Counted from the first letter of the stretch, positions 9,255 through 18,160 are shown. The stretch is 64,000 bases of DNA from Bacteroidota bacterium (GCA_003045895.1 PZPC01000002.1:1-64000); one strand, 5' to 3'. The notes: generated by a model not told the origin, from the sequence alone. A program made the numbers and translations.

Positions 9255-10190
9255 TTACTGCTGCGCCACCGACGCCAGATACTGGTACACCGCCCTAATT
9301 TCGCTAGAATCCAGCAGGTAGGGGTGCATGGGTTCCTGAAAAGCGGGTTTATTGGGACGAAGGCCGTATTTGACGGCCGTCACGAATTCGTCCACCGTCC
9401 AGTCGCCGATGCTCGTGCCCGGTGCCGGCAATAAATTGGGCACCTCGATATCGTATTTGAGCATCGGAAACACGAAACCACCCACCAGGTAGCCGGGGGT
9501 AGCGGTGGGTTCGACAGGGTTGGCGGCCTTAATATCGGCCGAATGGCAATAGTAGCACAGGTTAACGGCATTGACCTGGTAGGCACCGTAGGCGATGCTG
9601 TCGCTCAGTGCGGGCCTGGTGGGGTACTCATCCTGATAGGGTACAGGCCGGAACACCAACTTGCGCAGCGCCCGCTCCAGAAAAGAGGGTTGGTGCAGCG
9701 GATGATTGGCCTCCGCTGCCGCTACCATCGGATGGTCGGAGCGCAAAAAGGCAATGATAGCGTAGATGTCTTCGTCTGCCGCCAGGGGCCAGGTGGGCAT
9801 GACGGCAATGGCCTGGGCGTTGTTTTTCTTAACGCCCGTGCGCAGCAAACGGTCCAATTCGCCGTCGGTATAACCCGCTATGGCCGCATTGGCATCCTGG
9901 GTAATATTGCTCGTATAGATGGCGCCGAAATCCTTGTTCGCCGAGCGGTCGTCAAACAGTCGCCCCGTCAGTTGGGTACTGTTCTCCCCGTGGTGGCAAC
10001 TGTAACAGTTGTTCTGCACCAGAACCCGCCCCTGCAGAACCCGCGCCGGGGTAACTTCTACGGTGAGCTCGGGTACGGCGACCTCGGCGTAGGTCGGGGC
10101 AGGGCTGAAATAAATGTAGGTAGCTAAAAGGGCAAGTGCCAGGAGGACGGCGAGAACGGCCAGTCCCAGGATACGAAGGATCTTTTTCAT
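9255..10190 (-). CDS. Membrane-anchored diheme cytochrome c
   Basis: 311 residues with an N-terminal transmembrane anchor (residues 8-27) and two c-type heme motifs, CYSCH at 62-66 and CYYCH at 212-216, each in its own cytochrome c-like domain. Possible axial Met residues are M131 (VMPTWP) and one in EPMHPYL near the C-terminus. It should sit on the periplasmic face of the inner membrane and carry electrons; the partner is unknown, since no oxidase or dehydrogenase gene is adjacent. Confidence 0.9.
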   Translation of the reverse strand: MKKILRILGLAVLAVLLALALLATYIYFSPAPTYAEVAVPELTVEVTPARVLQGRVLVQNNCYSCHHGENSTQLTGRLFDDRSANKDFGAIYTSNITQDANAAIAGYTDGELDRLLRTGVKKNNAQAIAVMPTWPLAADEDIYAIIAFLRSDHPMVAAAEANHPLHQPSFLERALRKLVFRPVPYQDEYPTRPALSDSIAYGAYQVNAVNLCYYCHSADIKAANPVEPTATPGYLVGGFVFPMLKYDIEVPNLLPAPGTSIGDWTVDEFVTAVKYGLRPNKPAFQEPMHPYLLDSSEIRAVYQYLASVAQQ

Positions 10191-10246
10191 CGCTTTGGTG
10201 TGTTGTATATGGGTGTGTAAGGTGGTAAGGCGCGGATAATCTATCT

Positions 10247-10254
10247 CAAATATA
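10247..10254 (-). promoter_or_regulatory. Candidate -7 box upstream of the diheme cytochrome gene
   Basis: Read on the minus strand this is TATATTTG, an exact TAnnTTTG match, 56 bases before the ATG at 10190. A TTTG lies further upstream at 10287-10284, but the spacing is longer than the usual 19-21 bases, so this is weak evidence. Confidence 0.25.
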
Positions 10255-10337
10255 ATATTTTAGCGTATCGTTTCTCTAATTTCCAAATAATTAAATCTTT
10301 ATACATCTACTTAAAGTGATCTTGTTCGCTCCTTGCG

Positions 10338-10404
10338 GGGTCGTATGTCTTTCCTGATAATTCATACCAGCTGAAAATTTACTCTTGATCAAGACACACG
10401 ACCC
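10338..10404. repeat. Inverted repeat downstream of the DUF547 gene
   Basis: Two 14 bp arms (10338-10351 and 10391-10404) are complementary with one G-T type mismatch and enclose 39 bases. It lies just after the DUF547 stop on the minus strand and may help end that transcript, but there is no T tract. The remaining 10191-10422 spacer is AT-rich and shows no gene. Confidence 0.4.
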
Positions 10405-10422
10405 ATTTCAGGTTAGCTGATT

Positions 10423-11229
10423 CTACCCCTTCACCAAGGCCTCTTTCTCCGGCGTCTGCTCGTTCAGGCGCCAGTCGTAATCGATAAATTCGATGGGTTG
10501 GGAAGTTTTCACCTGCTTTTTGGCGTAGCGATTGATGAGTTCGTAGCGATCCTGGTATTTGTCTTTAAAATCCCCCCAGTACCAATCCAGCAGTTTGGAC
10601 AGGCGGATGGTTTCGCCCCCGATCTCATTGCGGAAGGGTTCGTTGAGGAACTCGCTGGCGGCCTCGTCCAGCTGGGTATCCAGCTTATCGCCGGTGAAGG
10701 CAAAATTTTGCAACTTCGGGCAAGACATACTCGCGCAAACCAGGCTGAAGTGGATGCGCGGATCGTCGAATTCCTTGCGGAGAATGCCGTGTTCGATGTT
10801 GTTGAGGTCGAATTCCTTACCGGCAATGGTGAAGAATTTGACGTCCCAAACGGTATTTACAAAAGGAATCCCGTCCTTGATGTCCTTGATGCTGTTGACC
10901 GGGTAATAGTCCAGGATCAGCTTCACCGTGAAGGCATTGTAGGCGTTGATCCAGTAGGCCAGCTGTTCGGTTTTCGACCAGGTTTTTTCGTTCGGGGCAT
11001 TGTTGCTCAGCAGGCTGAGGTAGTCTTTGAGCTGGTTGCTGTCCTGGGCAAAGCCCTGGTAATCGACCAGTCCGTGGTCGTCAACGTGCTTGCGCAAGAG
11101 GCTGTCCCAGGCGGCGTGGCTGATGGGTTGTGCCGAAGACGTCACCTTGGGTGCCGTGCAACCACTAACTGCCAGCAGCAAGCCCAGGGCCGCGGCGTAG
11201 AAAAGAATACTCGATTTTCCGTTTAACAT
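10423..11229 (-). CDS. DUF547 domain lipoprotein
   Basis: 268 residues with a lipoprotein signal peptide ending in AVSGC, then a DUF547 domain recognised by WINAYNAFTVKLIL, the central NIEHGILRKEF and the strongly conserved FSLVCASMSCPKL. The domain's biochemical function is unknown. It is divergent from the alpha/beta hydrolase gene, whose ATG is 68 bp away, so the two share a promoter region. Start chosen at the ATG that begins the signal peptide. Confidence 0.88.
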   Translation of the reverse strand: MLNGKSSILFYAAALGLLLAVSGCTAPKVTSSAQPISHAAWDSLLRKHVDDHGLVDYQGFAQDSNQLKDYLSLLSNNAPNEKTWSKTEQLAYWINAYNAFTVKLILDYYPVNSIKDIKDGIPFVNTVWDVKFFTIAGKEFDLNNIEHGILRKEFDDPRIHFSLVCASMSCPKLQNFAFTGDKLDTQLDEAASEFLNEPFRNEIGGETIRLSKLLDWYWGDFKDKYQDRYELINRYAKKQVKTSQPIEFIDYDWRLNEQTPEKEALVKG

Positions 11230-11297
11230 GAGGTAGTTTTTTTGAATGAACGATATTTGCGGGCCAGACGTTTGTTTTTAAACTAAAATAGCCAATT

Positions 11298-12119
11298 ATG
11301 TGTCCGCCACCGGACTCCCCTACCAGTATTACCACTTTTTCCCTGCCGGTAAGCAAGGGTACCATCCTGGTTCACACCTACGGCAGCGGCCCCAAGTTGC
11401 TCATTGCCCTCCACGGCTACGACTACGACGGGCAGGTATTTGCCGACTGGGCCGCACCGTTAGGTTCCCGCTATACCATCTGTGCGCCAGACCTGCCGTT
11501 TCACGGTGGCAGCGAATGGTGGGCACCGGAATTTAAGCCAGCGGATTGGGTAGAGATCATCAGCGGCATTGCCGCCCAACAAGGCAAGACAAGGTATTCC
11601 CTCGTGGGGCACAGCCTCGGCGGGCGCATCATTGTCTGTACGGCAGCAATTTTGAGCGAGCAGATTGAGCAAGCGGTTTTACTCGCCCCGGCGGGTATTG
11701 GTGCCTTCGACCAGGTGGCGCCCCTGGTGGTTCAGCAGCTTGCCGAACGGGCCACGGGCTGGACCCGGGGATTGCAGTTTCTGGTGACCCTGGGCGCCCG
11801 GCTGGGGTGGGTAAGTACCTTTCATCGGCGCTACGCCGAAGCGCAACTCTATCCCCCCGACAAGCGCTACCGCCTGTTTCGGACGTACAACTCGATCCGG
11901 AATTTCCGGACGACGGCTGCGCCTACGCTCCAATTTTGGCAAGCCACTACCCTACCTACCCTCATCGTGTTGGGCAGCAACGACCGTTTCGTGCCCAACC
12001 CCAAGATCAGGGCCTACTTTGCGGCGAATCCGGCCTGCACGGTGGTGGAAATAGTGGGCACCCACGACTTAGTCAACGCCACTACAGCCCAACTGCTGAA
12101 AGGCCGCCTGCCTAACTAG
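11298..12119 (+). CDS. Alpha/beta hydrolase
   Basis: 273 residue alpha/beta-fold hydrolase without a signal peptide. LHGYDYDG forms the oxyanion region, GHSLGG holds the nucleophile Ser106, and the likely triad is completed by Asp229 (GSNDRF) and His256 (GTHDL). The substrate is unknown. The last ~20 codons and the downstream sequence are repeated at 16855, next to the metallophosphoesterase gene: in the inferred ancestral arrangement these two genes converged with stop codons overlapping in CTAG. Confidence 0.88.
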   Translation: MCPPPDSPTSITTFSLPVSKGTILVHTYGSGPKLLIALHGYDYDGQVFADWAAPLGSRYTICAPDLPFHGGSEWWAPEFKPADWVEIISGIAAQQGKTRYSLVGHSLGGRIIVCTAAILSEQIEQAVLLAPAGIGAFDQVAPLVVQQLAERATGWTRGLQFLVTLGARLGWVSTFHRRYAEAQLYPPDKRYRLFRTYNSIRNFRTTAAPTLQFWQATTLPTLIVLGSNDRFVPNPKIRAYFAANPACTVVEIVGTHDLVNATTAQLLKGRLPN

Positions 12120-12205
12120 CCTTTTTCCGGCGCCCGCAACAACTCGAAGACGGTAATTTCTGGAAACATGCCTACCCGTATTTCTGGAAACATGCCTACC
12201 CGGCC
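12057..12205. repeat. Direct repeat copy A at the left edge of the accessory segment
   Basis: This stretch holds the 3' end of the hydrolase gene plus, on the minus strand, a remnant of the metallophosphoesterase C-terminus (GMFPEITVFELLRAPEKG then stop). It matches 16855-16974 with a few substitutions and one indel around the shared stop codons. Within copy A a 24 bp unit is tandemly doubled (units starting at 12157 and 12181). Both flanking genes stay intact because each copy supplies one of the two 3' ends. Confidence 0.9.
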
Positions 12206-12215
12206 AGAATAATTT

Positions 12216-13544
12216 TCATTCCCCCTTCTTCACCGGCGTAAACAAATATACCAGGCCAACACTATTTTCCTTTTCGTAGAAATGGGTGTAAGATTGGTAC
12301 TGACTAACCACCACCGCCTCCCCATTGGTAGCAACCGTTGAGCCAAAAAAACGAGATTGAGCCCCTTGTGGTGTGCGTAGCGTATCTGCTCCTATTTCAT
12401 AATGGCGTTTTGCTGTATGGAAAAGGTAACTAAGCCCATCTTTTCCTCCACGCGGACTCCCAATTACCATTAAATCCTTAACCAAGGCAATAGAGGAACC
12501 AAAATCGCCATCCCCGTTAATTGTTTTTTCGGTTACCCAATCCCCACTTCTGGATGGTTTAAATACATAAACAGACCCCCTAGCATAAGAATGATGTTTT
12601 TTTGGGGGTGCGCCAATAGCCAAAACACCTTCGTTAACTGCTACGGCTAGTCCAAATTGATCTCCAGCCTGTCCGTCACTCGCGGCCAATTCCGCTTGTA
12701 ATTCCCACCCATTCGAGGAAGGGTTACGAGTAAAAACGTATGCTGTTCCTGTATTGCGCTGAAGCGAATCATTTCCTTTGTTTTTAGGGGTAGCGCCAGG
12801 TGCACCGATTAGGAGTAAATTGTTCTCCATGGCCAGAGAGGAGCCAAAGGAGCCGTGCCGCTGAAGCACCGGTGGCTCAATGATTTGTTTTATTTCCCAA
12901 TTGTCCAACCCATCGAATTGGTAAATAAACACTTGACCTGCACCAAGAATGGTGTCTCCCTGACTACTGACACAGTCTTTGTATGGGGCACTTACGGCAA
13001 TGAATGAACCAGCAATGGCCACACCGTGCCCAAAACATTGCCAAGGGGTTGCCGCCGCCGTGGGGTCTTCCAGTTTACTGGTTTCTTTCCATGCACCGGT
13101 AGCATCCAAGTGAAAAACATAGGCGCCACCCGCGCCAATAATTTTTTGCTCCTGGGCATTGGGGATGGTTTTTAATTTAGCACCAATAACCGCCCATTCA
13201 TTAGCCAAAGCAACCGCACAACCGAAAAAATTCAGCGGACCTTTGTCCGAAGCTGTTATTTGTTGTGTTTCTTGCCAATGCCCGGCATGGTCGTTTTTTA
13301 ATATATAAGTCACGCCTGTTGCCCAGGCGTTGGTATCCACACCAATATGTCCGTTTTCTTCCCAAGGCACACCTACAAAAGCGTAGCTGTCACTGATCGC
13401 AATTGCGGGAGCCATAGCCTTATCAGCCAGAGAATCATCCGCATGCACAAAGGGTTGCGCATACCATTGTACCATCGGCGCTTGGCATCCGTACAGCAGG
13501 GTTAGTGCGAGGGTTAAGAGCGTGAACGTAGACTTGTTTGCCAT
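12216..13544 (-). CDS. FG-GAP repeat lipoprotein
   Basis: 442 residues with a lipobox (LTLLYGC) followed by a beta-propeller of about seven FG-GAP/integrin-alpha-like units, seen as recurring FGxSxA and xxIGAPxxxxxxGxxYVF patterns (for example FFGCAVALANEWAVIGA, FGSSLAMENNLLLIGAP, FGLAVAVNEGVLAIGAP). It is probably displayed on the outer membrane or periplasmic side; ligand unknown. It is the last gene of a minus-strand trio (spacing 32 bp) within the AT-rich segment bounded by direct repeats. Confidence 0.8.
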   Translation of the reverse strand: MANKSTFTLLTLALTLLYGCQAPMVQWYAQPFVHADDSLADKAMAPAIAISDSYAFVGVPWEENGHIGVDTNAWATGVTYILKNDHAGHWQETQQITASDKGPLNFFGCAVALANEWAVIGAKLKTIPNAQEQKIIGAGGAYVFHLDATGAWKETSKLEDPTAAATPWQCFGHGVAIAGSFIAVSAPYKDCVSSQGDTILGAGQVFIYQFDGLDNWEIKQIIEPPVLQRHGSFGSSLAMENNLLLIGAPGATPKNKGNDSLQRNTGTAYVFTRNPSSNGWELQAELAASDGQAGDQFGLAVAVNEGVLAIGAPPKKHHSYARGSVYVFKPSRSGDWVTEKTINGDGDFGSSIALVKDLMVIGSPRGGKDGLSYLFHTAKRHYEIGADTLRTPQGAQSRFFGSTVATNGEAVVVSQYQSYTHFYEKENSVGLVYLFTPVKKGE

Positions 13545-13576
13545 TTACGACTTAGATTTTAGAGCGATACACCTGA

Positions 13577-14065
13577 CTAGTCAAACACTTTATCCACCAG
13601 AAAATACAGTTTGACAATAAGCACCGAGAAGGTGAAATAATAAGTCAACATTCCTAATAGCAACGTACCGAGCATGTAACGGGTTTCTGGTTGGGAAAAA
13701 AGTTCTATTATAAATGTTAACAAATTGAATGTTCCACTTGAATTAAGCCACGTGATCAAAAAAAACGCCACGTATATTATCGGAATAAAAATCTTTGCCA
13801 TTTTCAGGAACAGCATCCTAATGGAAAGATGTCCTATGCTAGCCTTATTCACTAGCACAAACAATACATTCATTATCACCACGAACACAAAAATAACAGC
13901 CATAAAAAAGTAGGCCCCTAGCGCTTTGCCCGTGAAAATGTGTAACAACCTTACCGGAGCATATATAATTATATAGGCCACAGTAGAAAGGACAATGCTG
14001 AAACAAGTCAGCAGTAAGTACTGTAGTAGGGTTCGGCGGATAATTTTGTTTTTTATATTATTCAC
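13577..14065 (-). CDS. Hypothetical membrane protein, four helices
   Basis: 162 residues with about four transmembrane segments (roughly 15-36, 50-73, 90-107 and 130-155), basic at the N-terminus (NNIKNKIIRRTLLQ) and few charged residues elsewhere. No family recognised. The start codon is GTG at 14065, overlapping the end of the upstream gene by 8 bases, so translation is likely coupled to that large protein. Strongly AT-rich. Position and size would suit an immunity partner of the upstream protein, but this is inference only. Confidence 0.65.
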   Translation of the reverse strand: MNNIKNKIIRRTLLQYLLLTCFSIVLSTVAYIIIYAPVRLLHIFTGKALGAYFFMAVIFVFVVIMNVLFVLVNKASIGHLSIRMLFLKMAKIFIPIIYVAFFLITWLNSSGTFNLLTFIIELFSQPETRYMLGTLLLGMLTYYFTFSVLIVKLYFLVDKVFD

Positions 14066-15884
14066 AAGGTATAGCGGTTATTGGGGCATTTGATCGCAGG
14101 GGGTTCATAACTTCATTCCAGTTGGGGCGAATTGTAATTGGTGTATTTTGAACAGCAATTCCACCTCTCCTGTTAATGAAAGATGCTACCTTTTGTGTTA
14201 AATTATTCCAAGTCGCATCTGTTATAGCGTAAAATATTTTAGACATGTCATTTCCTGTCATCCAAGCGCCAGGTTTCAATAATGAAGATAATTTGCCTCT
14301 ATCAGCAGCCTTTGTGTAAAATTGGTACTCGTCTGCTAACGTTTCAATTCCAAATTGTCTATTCCCTGAAACAGGATGAGAACCATCATAAGGGAAAGTA
14401 AATTGGCCTGTAGTAACAGTACTAAAGACCCAACAGCATTCGTTATCAAAGCTACTACAAATTACAGTAGCATCATCTGTTATTCCCCAAAAGTCTGTCA
14501 CACTTTCTGGACTAACATCAATGTTCATAACTGTAGTTACTGGGTTAGGTGATGCCCATAAAACGTAGTCTGTTTGAAAAAAATTCCAATCCCAAACAAC
14601 ACTATAATCGGGAAAACTATTCAATTCAACGGTTGTTCCTCCATTCGCGAAAACAGGAAAATTGAGTCTTATAAAATCATATAATTCTTGTTTGGACCTT
14701 ATACCATCCCCATTCAGGTCTGGCAATTGCGTTATTGAGACAGAATGTCTATCAAGGTTAACTGTCTTCGAATTTCCTGCCAGGATATCTTGATTTTCCC
14801 ATCCTAATCCGTCAATTCTATTCTGACAGGAGTTCGGAATTGCAAAAGAGGCAAGATCGGACCAATAATCAATACCAAGTTCTTCCTGACAATCCTCAAC
14901 AAGTGCATCAGGATTTTCCTCTAACAACTCATACAATTCCTCAAAGCGTTCGAATTTATAATCGTCATCGACTTGCTTAAGTTTAAGAAAAGTAATAATA
15001 TCCTCAGTTGGGTCTTCATTAGTAAGTATAGAATAATGCTCCTCCCAAAACAAAATAATCTGATCAATCAATTCGGGAGTTACATTAGTCTGATGAGGAA
15101 TAGTTTCCAGCAGCACGTGGACAATCTGTAGAATTTGTTCCTTTTCTACCCCCTCCTTGTTGTCTAAAAATCGTTGGATCGGCTCAATGAGTTCGGGGTT
15201 GACCAAGAGCGTATTCACTTCATCGCGGGTCAGCTCAAGGTCGGGGGTTCTAATAATCAGCGACGCCAGGTCAGTGCCATTACAGCCGGTATCATTTTCG
15301 ACAATCTGCTGAAAGGCCGCTTCGTTTTGAAACAGCAGATCTCCCCAGGTCGTTATTACTGCTCGAAAGGGAACCCCCGTAAGACAGGTGTTTGAATAGG
15401 TCATCCAACTGCCACGAAAACCAGCATCAGGATGCTCCAATGAAGGGTTGCCACCGGTGTCATACACGTCTCCCAGACCTTCACAATCCAGCAATCGTTG
15501 CTGGCTTAGATCACTATCCGTTATCAGGCCATAACCAATCAGGGTACTGACGCAGTCCCAGTATTCATTTTTAGCAGCGCTATTGGTACTGATAGCTTCG
15601 GTAGGGTCTCCGACATGGGCAACTAAAGGGCAAATTAGATCAAACCCCATGACATCGGGTCTACTACAACGATGGTTGCAAATTGGACCATTGCGCCCTC
15701 CTGCATGCCCTACACAGCCGCACTCAATATAGGGCACAAGTGTACATCCATGTGATAAATCACCACCCCAGCTGCCCCAACTACCACCTCCATTTATTGG
15801 CCCCGGAGTTCCTCCTGTTGGATCAGAACCAACGGGGAGGCCACTACCGCCACCTCCACTACTCGTAACACCCCAAAAAACCAA
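14058..15884 (-). CDS. Large hypothetical protein with cysteine-rich and C-terminal domains; start uncertain, probably 5' truncated
   Basis: The 609-codon frame from a TTG at 15884 is AT-rich and has no ATG start. The same frame stays open to 16049, and the extra 55 codons read like real protein (FDPQFLSDYYQG, DLSGFAGQIKGITTDAFG), then meet a TAA at 16050-16052. The gene is therefore either 5' truncated or interrupted. Visible parts are a Gly-rich linker, a Cys-rich patch (HGCTLVPYIECGCVG), an acidic helical middle and a C-terminal domain with HPVSGNRQFGI and EYQFYTKAADRG. That end reminds me of C-terminal domains in Bacteroidota secreted proteins, possibly toxins, but this is recollection and not checked. 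It overlaps the membrane protein gene by 8 bases. Confidence 0.55.
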   Translation of the reverse strand: MVFWGVTSSGGGGSGLPVGSDPTGGTPGPINGGGSWGSWGGDLSHGCTLVPYIECGCVGHAGGRNGPICNHRCSRPDVMGFDLICPLVAHVGDPTEAISTNSAAKNEYWDCVSTLIGYGLITDSDLSQQRLLDCEGLGDVYDTGGNPSLEHPDAGFRGSWMTYSNTCLTGVPFRAVITTWGDLLFQNEAAFQQIVENDTGCNGTDLASLIIRTPDLELTRDEVNTLLVNPELIEPIQRFLDNKEGVEKEQILQIVHVLLETIPHQTNVTPELIDQIILFWEEHYSILTNEDPTEDIITFLKLKQVDDDYKFERFEELYELLEENPDALVEDCQEELGIDYWSDLASFAIPNSCQNRIDGLGWENQDILAGNSKTVNLDRHSVSITQLPDLNGDGIRSKQELYDFIRLNFPVFANGGTTVELNSFPDYSVVWDWNFFQTDYVLWASPNPVTTVMNIDVSPESVTDFWGITDDATVICSSFDNECCWVFSTVTTGQFTFPYDGSHPVSGNRQFGIETLADEYQFYTKAADRGKLSSLLKPGAWMTGNDMSKIFYAITDATWNNLTQKVASFINRRGGIAVQNTPITIRPNWNEVMNPLRSNAPITAIPCE

Positions 15885-16049
15885 TTGCCAGCAATCATCA
15901 ATACTGCTCGTTCTGCTATTGGTTTCTTTCTTTTCGCCAAAAGCATCGGTCGTTATACCTTTTATCTGACCGGCGAATCCTGATAAATCAATCCTTCCCT
16001 GGTAGTAGTCACTTAGAAACTGCGGATCAAATTCGAATTCAAAGACGAT

Positions 16050-16422
16050 TTAGCAATAGGTTAGAAACAGAATTACCGTTTTCGGTTCAGATGATTAGCT
16101 CGAACACTCCTTGGATTAAGGCGTTTCCTTTCTCTAATGATTTGAGGATGTGATCTTGTTATTTGACCCTCACTTTAGTCGGTAATCGACTAGTTGGCAT
16201 AAGTGACATTGTAGAAAAAAAACAGGTGAGAACTGGACGGTTGGAGCGTGTCGGTTGTTTTCATCAGAGCAAGAAGTAAGTGCGTTAATAATTCTTTGGC
16301 AATTTACTGGTTTATTTTGGTATCGGGCATCATCAATATATTCTAATTTATACCCTATGCGTATAATTTAGAACCATTTCTTTTTTTTGAAAAATTAACC
16401 ATCAACTCATCAATCATCGCTT
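16050..16422. other. Divergent intergenic region of the accessory segment
   Basis: 373 AT-rich bases between the broken 5' end of the large hypothetical gene and the XRE regulator. On the minus strand short fragments look protein-like (for example DHILKSLEKGNALIQGVFEL in one frame), but no frame is continuous, so this may be decayed coding sequence. No promoter matching the TAnnTTTG consensus with proper spacing was found. Confidence 0.4.
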
Positions 16423-16794
16423 GTGGGAATCAGAGTAGGATCAAAAATCAAAAAGATCAGGGAGTTAAGAGATTTTACCCAATTGTACATGGCTGATTCT
16501 ATAGGTATTTCGCAATCTTATTATGCCCGAATTGAAAATAACACGGTTGATCTTTCCTTCAGTAAGCTGGAAAAAATCGCAGAGATACTGGCCATTGATC
16601 CCTTGCAACTATTAAGCTTTGACGGCACGCAATATTTTCAGTCGGTATCACACAGCCAGGTAGGCTCTGGGCAATACGTTGACCAACGACCCATTACCGC
16701 AGATCAACTGGGTAAGTATCAGCAAGAATTGGAAAAATTGCAAGGAGAAGTCAATTTTCTGCGCAAACTGATTGAACAGCATTTTTTAAAATAG
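16423..16794 (+). CDS. XRE-family helix-turn-helix regulator with C-terminal coiled coil
   Basis: 123 residues. An HTH_3 domain spans about residues 6-63 (KIKKIRELRDFTQLYMADSI, then GISQSYYARIENN and LSFSKLEKIAEILAIDP), followed by a linker and a helical end (LGKYQQELEKLQGEVNFLRKL) suited to dimerisation. The start is GTG at 16423. It is divergent from the three minus-strand genes of the same AT-rich segment and is a plausible regulator of them; target sites are not evident. Confidence 0.88.
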   Translation: MGIRVGSKIKKIRELRDFTQLYMADSIGISQSYYARIENNTVDLSFSKLEKIAEILAIDPLQLLSFDGTQYFQSVSHSQVGSGQYVDQRPITADQLGKYQQELEKLQGEVNFLRKLIEQHFLK

Positions 16795-16854
16795 GCTCCC
16801 CCTGCTTTTAATTATAGGCGTTCTCCTTTCCCTAATATGGCTACCCAAATGCCC

Positions 16855-16974
16855 GGCACCCACGACTTAGTCAACGCCACTACGGCCCAACTGCTGAAAG
16901 ACTGCCTGCCTAACTAGTAGTTCCCGGCGCCCGCAACAACTCGAAGACGGTAATTTCTGGAAACATGCCTACCC
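16855..16974. repeat. Direct repeat copy B at the right edge of the accessory segment
   Basis: Matches 12057-12205. It carries a remnant of the alpha/beta hydrolase C-terminus on the plus strand (GTHDLVNATTAQLLK, ending in TAG at 16915-16917) and the functional 3' end of the metallophosphoesterase on the minus strand. A 3-base substitution cluster and a 1-base indel at the stop codons shift the metallophosphoesterase end from APEKG (copy A remnant) to APGTTS. Confidence 0.9.
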
Positions 16975-18160
16975 GGCCGGGAAAGCCTAACCAACCGAAA
17001 CCGCGGTTAACGTAGAGGTATTGCTGCGCCACTTCGTAAAGACCCGACCAGCGTGGATAAAAGTACTTGATCGGGCTCCACTGGAAACCGAACATGCTGA
17101 CGCCCATCTGCATGCCGTGGGTATGGCCCGCCAGGGTGAGGTGGATGTGCTGGGCGTGCGGCAGCACCTGGAGGTCCCAGTGGGTGGGGTCGTGGGAGAG
17201 GAGGATTTTAAACGCCTCCGGCGGCACGTCGTGGAGGGCTGCATTCAGGTCGCCATACTGCGGAAACGGCGGACGCCCCCAGTTTTCTACCCCCACCAGC
17301 TGGATGGAATCTCCGCCTTTGGTGATCGCGACGCTGCGGTTGTTGAGCAGTTCGAAGCCACAGGCCGCGTAGTTGGCCTTTACCTGGGCGGTATTTTCCC
17401 GCTGGACGGCCGCGCTGGGCCAGGCGTGGGTATGGCCATAGTCGTGGTTGCCCATGACGGCGTACTGGCCGGAGGGCGCCCGCAGGATGTCGTGAAAGAG
17501 TTGGGTGTAGGGCAAAATTTCTTCGGCCCGCCCGTTGACCAGGTCGCCGGTGAAGACGATCAGGTCCGCGTGCTGGGCCGCTACCAGCTCCAGGCCTTCT
17601 TTTACCTTCGCTATATTATCGAAGCTGCCGGCGTGCACGTCCGATATTTGGGCTACCCGAAAACCGTGGAAAGCGGGGGGCAGATCGGGAAACTGCAGCG
17701 GCACCCGGTGCACCTGGTAGTGGTATTTACCTCGGGTAATGCCGTACAGAAACGACCCAAAAGATGCTACGGCCACCACCAACGCGGCTTGCTGGATCAA
17801 CTGCCGCCCGCCGGGCGAAAGGGGTTGCAAGCTCCCCGGCAAGAGATACCCCACCAGTGCGCGGGCACCCAGTCCGATGTCCGTCAACACCAGGAACAGG
17901 GCCAGCAACACTTCGGTCATGAAGACCCCCACCACCAGGCCGATGACCAGGTTGCGTAGGCCGACCGGCTGGCGACCAAAAAAAGCCAGGTACACCAACG
18001 CCACGGGAATATAGAAGAAACCACCGGTAAGCACCCACTGCACCGCCGTACGGGCCCAGCCGGGCGGAAATGCCAGGTAGAGCTCCTGATAGGACAGGTA
18101 GACCAACGCCAGAAAGTAAGACACGATTACTCCAATAAATACCATTTGGCGAAAAGCCAT
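16910..18160 (-). CDS. Membrane metallophosphoesterase (YkuE/YaeI-like)
   Basis: 416 residues: about five N-terminal transmembrane segments (to roughly residue 145), then a calcineurin-like phosphoesterase domain with the metal-binding motifs QISDVHAGS, FTGDLVNGR, MGNHDYGH, LLSHDP and LAGHTHGMQ. Similar proteins act on lipid or UDP-diacylglucosamine-type substrates, but the substrate is not predictable here. The C-terminal end falls in repeat copy B and differs from the remnant in copy A. Confidence 0.9.
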   Translation of the reverse strand: MAFRQMVFIGVIVSYFLALVYLSYQELYLAFPPGWARTAVQWVLTGGFFYIPVALVYLAFFGRQPVGLRNLVIGLVVGVFMTEVLLALFLVLTDIGLGARALVGYLLPGSLQPLSPGGRQLIQQAALVVAVASFGSFLYGITRGKYHYQVHRVPLQFPDLPPAFHGFRVAQISDVHAGSFDNIAKVKEGLELVAAQHADLIVFTGDLVNGRAEEILPYTQLFHDILRAPSGQYAVMGNHDYGHTHAWPSAAVQRENTAQVKANYAACGFELLNNRSVAITKGGDSIQLVGVENWGRPPFPQYGDLNAALHDVPPEAFKILLSHDPTHWDLQVLPHAQHIHLTLAGHTHGMQMGVSMFGFQWSPIKYFYPRWSGLYEVAQQYLYVNRGFGWLGFPGRVGMFPEITVFELLRAPGTTS

